A stretch of 47,519 nt of DNA from an uncultured Prevotella sp. (GTDB lineage Bacteria; Bacteroidota; Bacteroidia; Bacteroidales; Bacteroidaceae). This document shows, in pieces, positions 24,723 through 34,388 of this stretch. The notes below the pieces were generated by a model that saw only the letters and a list, made by a program, of their open reading frames with translations, was not told where the DNA came from and ran no database searches. Numbering within the stretch: the stretch's first letter is position 1; every line of letters starts with the position of its first letter. Location of the stretch: positions 1 to 47,519 of the forward strand of contig UQRP01000018.1 in assembly GCA_900543585.1 (NCBI GenBank). Reading direction: 5' to 3'. Made by a program: the position numbers and the translations under genes.

Positions 24723-27700
24723 ATGGATCATGCTTTCGGTACGACTGAGCCAGGGAGAGGCTTCCGGCGGTTGGCAGTACTGTGTCTGTCACTGCTCTGC
24801 TGTTGCTCCACGATGCTGGCACAGGTCAAGGCACACATCTCCGTATCTTTCAACAACGAGAAGGCCACCACAGCGCTGAAGAAGGTGGAGCACCTCTCCG
24901 GCTTGAAGATACAGTACAGCTATGGCGACGTGAACTTCCGCGTGACGCTCAAGGCCGACAACCAGCCGCCCATGGCCGTGGTGCGCAGCATCATCAACGG
25001 TCATGGCCTGACGGTACAGACCAAGGGTGACTACCTCGTCATCATGCGCACGGCCAACATTCCCCACGACAAGAACATCGGCGATGGCAAGCATCTCATG
25101 GGTATGGTCATGGACAGCCAGGGCGAGCCCATCGTGGGTGCCATCATCCGCGACCGTGCCAACAACGTCAGCACCGTCACCGATGTCGACGGCAAGTTCT
25201 CCCTCGACGCCAAGAGCGACCATATCGTTCTCGATGTCTCCTACCTCGGCATGAAAGACAAGACCTGGCACGGCTCCCGCGACGACTATGCCGCTGTCAT
25301 GCTCGACGGCAACGCCCAGGTCCTGGAGGATGTCGTCGTCACCGGTTTCCAGCAGATAGACCGCCGCAACCTCACCAGCTCCGTGACCTCGGTGAAGATG
25401 GACGACATCATGCGCAATGGTGTCTCTACCGTCGACAAGATGCTGCAGGGCCGTATCCCCGACCTCGTCCTGACCAATGCCAGCGGCGAGGTCAACTCCG
25501 TGCCAAAGATTCGCATCCGCGGTACCTCCACACTCATCGGTAACCGCGAGCCCCTGTGGGTCGTCGACGGCATTGTCGTCAACGACCCTGTGAACCTCAG
25601 CTCCGATGTCCTCAACGACCCCGACTATATCAACCGCATCGGTAATGCCATCTCGGGTATCAACCCTCAGGACATCGACCGTATCGACGTGCTGAAGGAT
25701 GCCGCCGCCACAGCCCTCTACGGTACACGTGCCGCCAACGGCGTCATCGTCATCACCACGAAGAAAGGTCAGGTGGGCAAACCCATTGTCAGCTACACCT
25801 TTACAGGCACCCTGCGCCGCCGGCCACGCTACACCGACCGCAAGATGAACCTCATGAACTCCAAGGAGCGCGTCGAGCTCTCTCGCGAACTGGCCGACAT
25901 GCACTACTCCTACCCTTCCGACATGTCGTTTGTGGGCTATGAGGATGCCTTGCAGAAATACTACTCCGGTGTCTACAGCCGTGAGGAGTTTGACGCCGCC
26001 GTTGCAGCCGCCGAGACGCAGAACACCGACTGGTTCAAGCTCCTCACCGAGGACAGCTTCTCACAAAACCATAACATCAATGTCTCCGGTGGTGCCGACA
26101 AGCTCCGCTATTATGTCTCGTTGGGTATGACCGACGACCACGATGTCATCAAGAACAACACCAACCGGCGCTATACAGCCTCGTCCAATCTCGACTTCAC
26201 CTTCAGTCAGAAGGTGCAGTTGGGCGTGCAGTTCAGCATGTACAACAACAAGAAGCACTACAACCAGGACGACGTCAACCCCATCAACTACGCCTACAAC
26301 ACCTCACGCGTCATCCCGGCCTATAACGCCGACGGCAGCTATTACTATTACAACAAGATCTCCAGCGGTGTAGGTGCCCTACCCTACAACATCCTCAACG
26401 AGCTCGACAACAGCTACCAGCACGAGAACATCAACAGCATGCGGGCCACCACCAACCTCCGCTATGCTCCCAAGGACTGGCTCTTCTTCAATGCCATCCT
26501 GGCCTACAGCTCCACCGACACCAATGTCGAGGGCTGGTATGGCGAGCGCAGCTGGTATGCCTCCACACTCCGCATGACCCGCTACGGGGTACAGGCAGGG
26601 CCCAACAGCCTCATGCCCTTCGGCGGACAGCTCTCTGAGAACAACGCCACAGAGCGCGACTGGACCTTCCGACTGCAAGGCAACATGAACAAATACTTCG
26701 GCGCGAAGAGCCAGCACAACATCAACTTAGCCCTCGGTATGGAGGCATCCTCGACACGCTACCGCGGCAACAGCTATCTGCAACGCGGATACTATGCCGA
26801 GCGCGGAAAGAAGTTCACCACGCAGATTCCATCCACCTATACTTCTTACCTCCAGTGGTTAGGCACCAACATGCCCACCATCACCGATAACCTCACCAAC
26901 CTCATCTCAGCCTACGGCACGCTGTCCTACAGCTATCTTTCTTATTTCACGCTGAACGCCAATGCCCGCTACGACGGCTCCAACAAGTTCGGCGACCGCA
27001 GCAACGAGAAGATTCTCCCCGTCTGGTCCTTCTCCGGACGTGCCAACATCCTGGACATCTTCCACCTCCAGCCCAAATGGCTCGATGCCCTGGCCTGGAA
27101 GGTATCCTATGGCGGACAGGGCAACATGCTCGACGGACAGACGCCGGTGCTCACCATCACCAAAGGTGCCTACGACACCCACTACGGCGAGATGGTCTCC
27201 ACGGTGAACCAGTTTGCAAACCCCGACCTGAAATGGGAGAAGACCTACTCCTTCAACACCGGTATCGAGACATCCCTCTTCCAGGGCCGCCTGCAGCTCT
27301 CTTTGGAGTACTACTATAAGAAGACCAATGATGCCTTTATGAATAAGACCATCAGCGACATCAATGGCTATACCTCCTATGTCGTCAACTCCGGTCAGAT
27401 TATCAACAAAGGCTACAACTTCTCCGTCACCGCCACGCCTATCCGTACAAAGAACTGGAACTGGATGTTGTCGGGCTCGCTGAGCAAAGTCGACAATAAG
27501 ATGAAAAGTCAGCCGGGCGAGGATGCCTATTCCATCGACGACTACCTCAACGGCACCGCCATCGTCGACGGCAAGGCCATCGGCTCCTTCTACAGCTATC
27601 GCTTCATCGGTCTGAACCCCGTCGACGGCGGACCGCTCTTCGACGACTGGCAGGACCGCGCCGACGAACTCGTGGGACTCAACAACTATGAGACAGCGAT

Positions 27701-28319
27701 GCGCGTGCTGAGCTACAGCGGACAGCGCGAGCCCGATGTCACGGGAAGCTTCTCCTCGACATTGGAGTATAAGCAGTGGCGATTCGGCGTCTTCATGGAC
27801 TATGCCTTAGGCAACAAAGTGCGGCTCTTCCGCATCTTCAACCAGAGCAACGGCTCGACGACAGGTCCCGGCAACATCTATCCGGAATATAACCTCAACC
27901 GCGAGCTGCTGAACCGCTGGCGCAAGAGCGGCGACGAGGCCATCACCAATATTCCCTCTATCATCTCTACACAGAGCAACAGCAGCTACTATCAGTATTC
28001 GCAGCACTGGAGCGCCGGTTCCAGCTACCAGGGTGTGGCCTTCGCCCAGAATGCCTGGACAATGTACGACTACAGCGACCTGCGCGTCGTCAGCGCCGAC
28101 TACCTGCGCCTGTCCAGCGTCAGCCTCACCTATGAGCTGCCCAGCGACGCCCTGCGTGCACTGCACTTAGAGCGACTCGCCATCACCCTCACCGGCAACA
28201 ACCTCTACACCTTCTGCAACAAGAAGCTCAAGGGACAGACACCGACACAGTCCGGATTCGCCGAGGTCCAGCTCTCCGATACACCTTATTATACGATAGA
28301 CTTTAACATTCAGTTCTAA
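24723..28319 (+). CDS. SusC/RagA-type TonB-dependent transporter with STN domain
   Basis: The 1198-residue protein is an outer-membrane active transporter. Domains in order are: signal peptide (1-34, ending STMLAQ); STN signalling domain (about 36-105, FNNEKATTALKKVEHLSG); CarboxypepD-like domain (about 118-200, GEPIVGAIIRDRANN); TonB box (LEDVVVTGF near 202); plug (about 210-330, with RIRGTSTLIGNREPLWVVDG); and a long beta-barrel ending in the aromatic residue of YYTIDFNIQF. The STN domain is what contacts FecR in trans-envelope signalling, so substrate binding should induce its own locus. SusD follows with a 1- or 22-base gap. Family assignment is certain; the substrate is not indicated, since no glycosidase is in the operon. 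Confidence 0.96.
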   Translation: MDHAFGTTEPGRGFRRLAVLCLSLLCCCSTMLAQVKAHISVSFNNEKATTALKKVEHLSGLKIQYSYGDVNFRVTLKADNQPPMAVVRSIINGHGLTVQTKGDYLVIMRTANIPHDKNIGDGKHLMGMVMDSQGEPIVGAIIRDRANNVSTVTDVDGKFSLDAKSDHIVLDVSYLGMKDKTWHGSRDDYAAVMLDGNAQVLEDVVVTGFQQIDRRNLTSSVTSVKMDDIMRNGVSTVDKMLQGRIPDLVLTNASGEVNSVPKIRIRGTSTLIGNREPLWVVDGIVVNDPVNLSSDVLNDPDYINRIGNAISGINPQDIDRIDVLKDAAATALYGTRAANGVIVITTKKGQVGKPIVSYTFTGTLRRRPRYTDRKMNLMNSKERVELSRELADMHYSYPSDMSFVGYEDALQKYYSGVYSREEFDAAVAAAETQNTDWFKLLTEDSFSQNHNINVSGGADKLRYYVSLGMTDDHDVIKNNTNRRYTASSNLDFTFSQKVQLGVQFSMYNNKKHYNQDDVNPINYAYNTSRVIPAYNADGSYYYYNKISSGVGALPYNILNELDNSYQHENINSMRATTNLRYAPKDWLFFNAILAYSSTDTNVEGWYGERSWYASTLRMTRYGVQAGPNSLMPFGGQLSENNATERDWTFRLQGNMNKYFGAKSQHNINLALGMEASSTRYRGNSYLQRGYYAERGKKFTTQIPSTYTSYLQWLGTNMPTITDNLTNLISAYGTLSYSYLSYFTLNANARYDGSNKFGDRSNEKILPVWSFSGRANILDIFHLQPKWLDALAWKVSYGGQGNMLDGQTPVLTITKGAYDTHYGEMVSTVNQFANPDLKWEKTYSFNTGIETSLFQGRLQLSLEYYYKKTNDAFMNKTISDINGYTSYVVNSGQIINKGYNFSVTATPIRTKNWNWMLSGSLSKVDNKMKSQPGEDAYSIDDYLNGTAIVDGKAIGSFYSYRFIGLNPVDGGPLFDDWQDRADELVGLNNYETAMRVLSYSGQREPDVTGSFSSTLEYKQWRFGVFMDYALGNKVRLFRIFNQSNGSTTGPGNIYPEYNLNRELLNRWRKSGDEAITNIPSIISTQSNSSYYQYSQHWSAGSSYQGVAFAQNAWTMYDYSDLRVVSADYLRLSSVSLTYELPSDALRALHLERLAITLTGNNLYTFCNKKLKGQTPTQSGFAEVQLSDTPYYTIDFNIQF

Positions 28320-28341
28320 GATGATAACCCATACATATATT

Positions 28342-29946
28342 ATGAGGGCGCGGAAGTCCGTCCTCCGTTTGACGCTGATGAGCGCGGTGGCATTGCTCAG
28401 CATGTCCTGCTCGTCATTCCTCGAAGAGTATTCCCAGGACACCGACTACGTCCGCTCCTGGGAAGACCTCGACGAGCTCCTGATAGGCTCGGCCTACCAG
28501 CCGGTCTTTGCCGCCGACAACGTCTCCACGGTCGCCGACAACCAATATTTCCTCCACTTCCTCTCCGACGAGTTGGATGAGTATCCCGAGAGCTACGACA
28601 ACAACGCGATGGCCTACGACGACAAGGAGCGCGTCTTCGGCTATTTCACATGGCAGGCCCGCAGCGCTCAGAACGACACCTACACAGGCTACAACGCCGA
28701 CAACGAGAGCAAGTGCTGGACGGAATACTACCAGCGCATCAACGTCGCCAACAACATCATCTACAGCGCCTCCCAGCTGTCAAGCAGCGACGAGACCGCA
28801 GCCCAGGGAATCCGCAAGGTCGACGGCGAGGCCCGTTTCCTCAGAGCCTACTACTATTTCATGCTCGTCAACCTCTATGGCAAGGCCTACGACCCCTCCA
28901 CGGCAGCCAGCGACTTAGGCGTGCCCATCAAGACCTCGGCAGAGGTTGAGGATAAGAAGTTCCAGCGCAACACCGTGCAGGAGAACTACGACCTCATCGT
29001 CAGCGACCTCCTCCAGGCTGAGAAAGACCTCGACGGCATCAGCCAACCCTCACGCTACCGCGCCGACGTCACCACCGTCCGCCTCCTGCTGAGCCGCGTG
29101 TATCTGTATATGCAGAACTGGCAGCAGGCGGCCGACTATGCGCAGAAGGTCATCAGCGCACACCCCGCACTCATCAACCTCAACGCCTCGACAGCACCCG
29201 CCGTCATCAGCGAGTCGTCGCCGGAGATGATATTCTCCATGGGCAGCAACAATGCCATGGAGTGCACGGCAAACATCTATAAGAGCTTCACCATCAGCGA
29301 CAAAATCTATAAGCTCTATGCTGCCGACGACCTCCGCCGTACAAAGTACATGTGGACCAACGGCGACTTCCATGGCTACACCAAGTTCCCCATCAATACC
29401 GCCTCGGCCGACAGCTACCAGGCCACAGACCCCGCCTACTATTTCCATGCCTGGTATTACGCCTGGAGCAAACAGACCAATGAGGTCTCCGACAAGAACT
29501 TCTTCCGCTCCTCGGAAGCCTACCTCAACCTCGCCGAGGCAGAGGCATACTTAGGCAATGACGCCGAGGCCCGCAACCAAATCAACCACCTGCGACAGTA
29601 CCGCTATGCCACGGGCTCCGACTATACCCTCAAGAGCTCCGGCGAGCAGCTCATCAAGGACATTCGCGACGAGCGCGAACGAGAGCTCGTCATGGAGGGA
29701 CACCGGTGGTTCGACCTCAGACGCTACGCCGTCAATACCGTGCTGCCGCAGAAGACGGAGATTGTGCACCACTACTATTATTATGTAGGACGCGATTCCA
29801 ATGAGAAGACATCCCTCCACACCTTCACGCTGACTCCCGACGACTGGGGCTGGACGCTGAACATCCCGCAGAGCGTGCTCGACTTCAACACGGGAATGCA
29901 GAACAACCAGCGCGGAGAGAGGTCGTATCAGACAACAAATCTCTAA
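28342..29946 (+). CDS. SusD/RagB-type surface substrate-binding lipoprotein
   Basis: The 534-residue lipoprotein (LLSMSC, Cys 23) has the SusD helical fold: N-terminal segment SFLEEYSQDTDYVRSWEDLDE, TPR-like helices with RINVANNIIYSA, and RFLRAYYYFMLVNLYG, the best-conserved SusD block. The C-terminal family motif includes ERERELVMEGHRWFDLRRYA. It forms the lid of the SusC channel and captures ligand at the cell surface. I choose the ATG at 28342 because it gives a compact signal peptide; an ATG at 28321, one base after the SusC stop, would add seven residues (MITHTYI). The residues after the Cys (SSFLEEY) are acidic, compatible with surface export. Confidence 0.95.
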   Translation: MRARKSVLRLTLMSAVALLSMSCSSFLEEYSQDTDYVRSWEDLDELLIGSAYQPVFAADNVSTVADNQYFLHFLSDELDEYPESYDNNAMAYDDKERVFGYFTWQARSAQNDTYTGYNADNESKCWTEYYQRINVANNIIYSASQLSSSDETAAQGIRKVDGEARFLRAYYYFMLVNLYGKAYDPSTAASDLGVPIKTSAEVEDKKFQRNTVQENYDLIVSDLLQAEKDLDGISQPSRYRADVTTVRLLLSRVYLYMQNWQQAADYAQKVISAHPALINLNASTAPAVISESSPEMIFSMGSNNAMECTANIYKSFTISDKIYKLYAADDLRRTKYMWTNGDFHGYTKFPINTASADSYQATDPAYYFHAWYYAWSKQTNEVSDKNFFRSSEAYLNLAEAEAYLGNDAEARNQINHLRQYRYATGSDYTLKSSGEQLIKDIRDERERELVMEGHRWFDLRRYAVNTVLPQKTEIVHHYYYYVGRDSNEKTSLHTFTLTPDDWGWTLNIPQSVLDFNTGMQNNQRGERSYQTTNL

Positions 29947-29980
29947 CGCTATCATCATCAACTTAGAAAATCACAACACC

Positions 29981-30922
29981 ATGAAAATAATAAAAGTGTT
30001 GCTCTTTGCCCTGCCACTTCTCCTTTCCCTGACAGGGTGTGGCGGTGAAGACGACCTGACCCCCAGCGATCCCGATGCCAACTACTTCAGTGTCGGCGAC
30101 GATGCTACTGATGCCACCTCCCTGCTGCGCAAGGCCTTCTATGACAAATATGGCTCCTACCTGCTCTTCAACGACACGCTGAGCCATGTCAAGACCGGCA
30201 CCGATGCCTTCGGCGACCCCGTCTATAAAGATGAGCTCCTCGATGTCGGCTACGACCCCACCGGCTCGTCCAACAATGTCGTCTACACCTATGGCTATCT
30301 CACCGACATCACCAGCCAGCAGCAGGCCGTCAGTTTCGTGGAGCAGTACATCCTCCCGCACTTAGGCACCAAGCTGCAGCCCTTCTCCTTCCTCTTGGTG
30401 GGCAGCATCAACAAGTACACGCTTGACAACAACAACTTCACGCCGGACTATGAGAATCCGAATCCCACCTCTGTGGTTGGCAATCGCGCTACCGTCTTCG
30501 CCTTGGACGGCATCCTCGACGGTGACGAGGCCACGTTGGCCTCCTACGCCTCCACCGTACTCGGAAACATCCTGGCCAGCAAGGTAGCGGCTCAGGATGC
30601 CACCACCCTCAGCTCCTTCACCAGCTACGGCAAGGATCTCTACGGACAGTGGTTCAGCGACTTAGGTCTGGAGCAGCCCGCCGATGAGGAGGCCAACCTC
30701 CAGGCCATGTACGACGCCGGATTCGTCACAGCACACCAGTCCTTTGGAACGACATGGACGGGTGTCTACCCCTCACAGGCTGAGGACATCGACTCCTATA
30801 TCCAGCTGTGCCTCAACAGCAGCGCTGACGAGGTGGAACAGAAATACGGCTCTTACCTGACCATCATGGAGAAATACCGTATCATGAGCAATCTCCTGGA
30901 GACGATGGGGTACGTAAAATAG
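29981..30922 (+). CDS. Mx1-peptidase-like SusCD-associated lipoprotein, zinc motif lost
   Basis: The 313-residue lipoprotein (LSLTGC, Cys 20, followed by GGEDD, a surface-export-like sequence) resembles the substrate-import-associated zinc metallohydrolase family often encoded after SusD. Matching features are the N-terminal YDKYGSYLLFND block, EQYILPHLGTKLQPFSFLLVGSI, and the C-terminal pattern GFVTAH...EDI...YGSYLTIMEKYRIM. Active members carry an HExxH helix in the middle. Here the corresponding segment (about 190-201) reads ASTVLGNILASK, with neither His nor Glu, and the later EDFAE-like motif reads EDIDS. There is no HExxH anywhere in the protein. It is therefore probably a binding or scaffold subunit rather than a protease. 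The alignment is from memory of the family and needs a profile search. Confidence 0.75.
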   Translation: MKIIKVLLFALPLLLSLTGCGGEDDLTPSDPDANYFSVGDDATDATSLLRKAFYDKYGSYLLFNDTLSHVKTGTDAFGDPVYKDELLDVGYDPTGSSNNVVYTYGYLTDITSQQQAVSFVEQYILPHLGTKLQPFSFLLVGSINKYTLDNNNFTPDYENPNPTSVVGNRATVFALDGILDGDEATLASYASTVLGNILASKVAAQDATTLSSFTSYGKDLYGQWFSDLGLEQPADEEANLQAMYDAGFVTAHQSFGTTWTGVYPSQAEDIDSYIQLCLNSSADEVEQKYGSYLTIMEKYRIMSNLLETMGYVK

Positions 30923-30944
30923 TTTCATTCAATCAAGGAAAATC

Positions 30945-31628
30945 ATGCAAAAGATAATCTTCTATTCCCTGCTTTTTGTCGCCTCACTGCTGCTGAGCTG
31001 CTGCGGCGACAACGACGATGCCCAGGCTCCCGAGGTTCCCACCTATGCCCGCGGCACCTTCACCGACGCCCGCGACGGCAACACCTACGGCTATGTCACC
31101 ATCGGCAACCTGGACTGGACAACGGAAAACAGCCGCTACGACACGGGCAGCGACGACACACGCCTCCTCTATTCCACGGAGGGCACGCCCGGTGACGACA
31201 ACACCAGCAACAACGCCAAGACATTGGAACGCTACGGCTACCTCTACTCCTGGGAGGGTGCCCAGGAGGCTGTCCCTGAGGGTTGGCGACTGCCCACCGA
31301 TGCCGACTGGCAGCAGCTCGAAGAGGCATTAGGCATGTCAGCAGACGAGGTTCAGGGCGACGAGTGGAGAGGTTCCTATCAGGGACAGCTCTTAGCCGAT
31401 GCCAAGACCTTAGGACTGCGCTACGGCGGATTCTACGATGCCAACAGCACCTCCTTCGCCCTGAAGTTCTACTTCATACAGGCCATGGGCTATTACTGGA
31501 CAGCCACCTCGCCTAAAGACGGTGTGGCCTACATCAGAAAAATTATGTACAACAACACGAAGGTCTACCGACACACCTCAAAGACAAACAACATGATGAG
31601 TGTGAGGTTTGTACGCGACCATCAATAA
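30945..31628 (+). CDS. FISUMP-domain lipoprotein
   Basis: The 227-residue lipoprotein (LLLSCCG, Cys 19 or 20, followed by DNDD) has a single FISUMP (Fibrobacter succinogenes major paralogous) domain. Features are FTDARDGNTYGYVTIGNLDW at 30-50, NAKTLERYGYLYSWEGA, PEGWRLPTDADWQQLE, GYYWTATS and a final SVRFVRD. These blocks are the hallmark of the family, a C-type-lectin-like surface module of unknown function widespread in Bacteroidota and Fibrobacter. The gene is 22 bases after the Mx1-like gene and 9 before the first thioredoxin-fold gene, so it belongs to the SusCD operon. Its acidic sequence after Cys predicts display on the outer surface, where it may be an accessory ligand-binding subunit next to SusD. 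Confidence 0.85.
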   Translation: MQKIIFYSLLFVASLLLSCCGDNDDAQAPEVPTYARGTFTDARDGNTYGYVTIGNLDWTTENSRYDTGSDDTRLLYSTEGTPGDDNTSNNAKTLERYGYLYSWEGAQEAVPEGWRLPTDADWQQLEEALGMSADEVQGDEWRGSYQGQLLADAKTLGLRYGGFYDANSTSFALKFYFIQAMGYYWTATSPKDGVAYIRKIMYNNTKVYRHTSKTNNMMSVRFVRDHQ

Positions 31629-31637
31629 CCGCCGAAC

Positions 31638-32684
31638 ATGATGAAACGCTATTTATTCTCCCTCCTCCTGCTGGCCATTGCCGGCATCATGGAGGCCCAA
31701 CGTCATAATTTTGTCGTCCGCGGCCATGTGCCGCAGCTCCCCGACGGTACCGCCGTCAGCGTGTCGTGTGTGGAAGACTCCATAGAGGAGGTCGCCAAGA
31801 CCGTCGTCTCCCACGGACGCTTCGTCCTCAAGGGCACCATCGAACACCCGAAGCGCGCCATGCTCTCCACGAACAACCTCAGCCTCGTGGAGAAGAACCA
31901 CTGGCCAGATGACTCCATCCGCTGGAACTATGTCGACCTCTTCCTCTCCCCCGGTGACATCACACTGACTCCAGACCTGAAGATTCAGGGCACGACGGTG
32001 CAGAACGACTTCCAGACGCTCCTCGACATGACAGGTGGTGACTGGCGCAACGACTCCATCGACTGGCTGTTCATCGACAAGCACCCGCAGTCTGTCGTCA
32101 CGGCCTTCCTCGTCAACAACATGCTCAAGCGCGGCTACCACCTCTCCCACGACGAGGTGGAGCGCCTCGGACGGGCCCTGACAGCCTGTCCTGAGGCGCC
32201 GGAGCGCTATGAAGAGTTTCTGTGGCGCTTAGACAACGCCCGCAAGTCCACAGTAGGATCGCCGCTCATCGACCTGGAGATTCGGGACACGCTGAACAAC
32301 ATCGTAAGACTCAAGGACGTCGTGCCAAAGGGGAAGTTCGTCCTCATCGACTTCTGGGCCAGCTGGTGCGGACAGTGCTTGGCGGCCTTCCCGTTGTTGG
32401 AGAAGGTCGGTAAGAAATACGCCGGCGACTTCACCATCATCGACCTCTCCATCGACACCAAGGACACAGCCTGGCGCAGAGCCATGCAGCGGCATCCGCA
32501 GCCCTGGCCGCAGTATTGTACGACAGCGCAGGGATATAAAGACCTGTTCACGAAATACCAGATTGGCAACGGCGTGCCCTACTTCGTCCTCGTGGCTCCC
32601 GACGGCCGTGTGATGCGCTCACCACAGTATCCCGAGGACGTGGAGAAGATTTTGCAACTCTATCTCACACCCTCACAGAAATAA
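31638..32684 (+). CDS. TlpA-like thiol-disulfide oxidoreductase with DUF4369-like N-terminus
   Basis: The 348-residue protein has a signal peptide (ending IMEAQ), an N-terminal beta-rich DUF4369-like domain (about 24-130, VRGHVPQLPDGTAVSVSC), a helical middle part and a C-terminal TlpA/ResA thioredoxin domain (about 205-345). The active site reads WASWCGQC (Cys 244 and Cys 247), with the cis-Pro loop GNGVPYFVL. Gln between the cysteines instead of the usual Pro should change the redox potential. Such proteins reduce or isomerise disulfides in the periplasm or at the surface. It is cotranscribed with the SusCD genes and is followed after 6 bases by a second thioredoxin-fold protein. An ATG one codon later is equally plausible as start. 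Confidence 0.9.
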   Translation: MMKRYLFSLLLLAIAGIMEAQRHNFVVRGHVPQLPDGTAVSVSCVEDSIEEVAKTVVSHGRFVLKGTIEHPKRAMLSTNNLSLVEKNHWPDDSIRWNYVDLFLSPGDITLTPDLKIQGTTVQNDFQTLLDMTGGDWRNDSIDWLFIDKHPQSVVTAFLVNNMLKRGYHLSHDEVERLGRALTACPEAPERYEEFLWRLDNARKSTVGSPLIDLEIRDTLNNIVRLKDVVPKGKFVLIDFWASWCGQCLAAFPLLEKVGKKYAGDFTIIDLSIDTKDTAWRRAMQRHPQPWPQYCTTAQGYKDLFTKYQIGNGVPYFVLVAPDGRVMRSPQYPEDVEKILQLYLTPSQK

Positions 32685-32690
32685 CAACCC

Positions 32691-34055
32691 ATGAGAAAGA
32701 TTCTTCCTATTGTTGTCCTCCTGCTCCTGCCGCTCGCCATCCGGGCCCAGCAGCTCATCGTAGAGATTCCCGACACGGCCCTGCGCAACCATGTGCTGAT
32801 GTTCGCGATGAATGGCATGGACAACCTCCACTTCGACAGCAAGGGCGTGGCGGTCTACAACGACACCACACTCACCGGAGACAACCGGAGTATGGCCGTG
32901 CTGTCCGTGATAGACAAGACCTATAATGTCGTCATGGAGCAGGGAAAGACGCAACGCCTCCATATCGACCTGAAGAAAGGCAGGCAGGTGGCCCGCTACA
33001 AGGGTGCCAATGCTGACTTTGCGGAGTGTGCCAACGCCTACGGACAGTGGTACCCGGAGAAAGACTACGCACGCGACGAGGCCATGGGCGTCAAGGACAC
33101 CATATCCTTCGACGAAGCCATGGCAAGGCTGAAGAGTGGCTACGAGAAGCTGACGGCGATGGCCTCCAGACTCTCACGCGAGGAGGACCGACGCAACAAC
33201 CTCCTCGACTTCAAGCTGACCTATCTCGCCTACCGCCTTCAGCTCTTAGGCGGCCGCGACGAGCACCTCGGCATCGCACCAAGGAAGGATGCAAAATACA
33301 TGGAACTGATCGGGCAGATTGATCCCAACGACACAACGTTCTTATCCCACGGACTCATCGACACCTATATCACCGCCTACTTCCCCATCGCCGTGAGCCA
33401 GGATATGAAGGTGGAGGACTACGGCAAGGCTTATGTTGAGACGGTGGAGCAGCATGTCCAGAACAAGAAGATAAAGGACATCCTCTACGACAACATCGCC
33501 AGAAATCTGTTGGGCTCCGACAAGGAATGGGACTTCAACGGCTTCTGGAACTTCTTCAAGACCAAGGCCGACACTGCCATCGTCAACGAATATCAGTTCA
33601 TCGTGGACTCTAAGAACCGGAACAAGAAAGGTGCAAAGTGCCCCGACATCACCTTCACAGATGTCAATGGCCAGCAGCATCATCTGAGCGAGTTCTTCGG
33701 AAAGGTCATCTACCTCGACTTGTGGGCAACCTGGTGCGGTCCCTGCGTCTTGGAGATTCCATATCTGGAGCAGAAGGTCGAAAAATACAAGGACAACGAC
33801 AAGGTGGTGTTCATCAGCATCAGCCTCGACAGAAATGAGAAGGCGTGGAAGGAGAAGATAGCCAAGGACCAGCCGCAGTGGCCGCAGTTCCATGCCAACC
33901 GTGACGAAGACCGCTTCATCTCTGAGCAGTTCGGTGTCATGTCCATTCCCCGCTTCATCATCATCAATGCCGACGGAACCATCAACAACAGTGATGCCTT
34001 CCGCCCCAGTGACGAGCATTTTGATGAGAAACTCACCGGCATCATCAACAGATAA
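32691..34055 (+). CDS. TlpA-like thioredoxin-fold protein
   Basis: The 454-residue protein has a signal peptide (ending AIRAQ), about 270 residues of mainly helical sequence of unknown function (AMARLKSGYEKLTAMASRLS), and a C-terminal thioredoxin domain (about 310-454). It carries WATWCGPC (Cys 349 and Cys 352), IYLDLWA before it and a cis-Pro loop MSIPRFIII. This is the classical CGPC type, unlike the CGQC of its neighbour. A pair of extracytoplasmic thioredoxin-fold proteins next to SusCD suggests handling of disulfide-containing peptides or a redox pair; this is inference. It is the last gene of the plus-strand operon. About 120 bases later the palindromic element begins. I see no clear terminator in between. 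Confidence 0.9.
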   Translation: MRKILPIVVLLLLPLAIRAQQLIVEIPDTALRNHVLMFAMNGMDNLHFDSKGVAVYNDTTLTGDNRSMAVLSVIDKTYNVVMEQGKTQRLHIDLKKGRQVARYKGANADFAECANAYGQWYPEKDYARDEAMGVKDTISFDEAMARLKSGYEKLTAMASRLSREEDRRNNLLDFKLTYLAYRLQLLGGRDEHLGIAPRKDAKYMELIGQIDPNDTTFLSHGLIDTYITAYFPIAVSQDMKVEDYGKAYVETVEQHVQNKKIKDILYDNIARNLLGSDKEWDFNGFWNFFKTKADTAIVNEYQFIVDSKNRNKKGAKCPDITFTDVNGQQHHLSEFFGKVIYLDLWATWCGPCVLEIPYLEQKVEKYKDNDKVVFISISLDRNEKAWKEKIAKDQPQWPQFHANRDEDRFISEQFGVMSIPRFIIINADGTINNSDAFRPSDEHFDEKLTGIINR

Positions 34056-34172
34056 CGCCGCAACGGGTCTTTATGGTGCCCTTCTGTGAGACTTTGCAGG
34101 GTGTGGTCCTTGTGGCCGTCCGAAAGAATGTGCTCTGACCCCGGAGGTAGACACGGCAAAGTAAATCGAATA

Positions 34173-34317
34173 GCACTGACCCCGGAGGGGTCACACTCTG
34201 AATGACCCCAGGTCGTCTCGGGGACGGGAGGGCGAAGCGTAGGGAGCCCTCACGGCACCGAGCGACCTGGGGTTGCAGGATGACAGCGTGGAAAGACCTC
34301 GGAGAGGTCTCACGTGG
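34173..34317 (-). repeat. Modular palindromic repeat, copy B
   Basis: This is the reverse orientation of copy A: tgacccc-GGA-ggggtca at 34177-34193, long stem with outer arms 34206-34215/34263-34272, and agacctc-GGA-gaggtct at 34294-34310, ending in cacgtgg. The inner part of the long stem is more diverged than in copies A and C. Confidence 0.85.
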
Positions 34318-34388
34318 ACAACAAGACATATCAAAATCCTACAAACGGCCATATAGCAGAAGAAGGAAAAGGAAAATGGTCATGTCCA

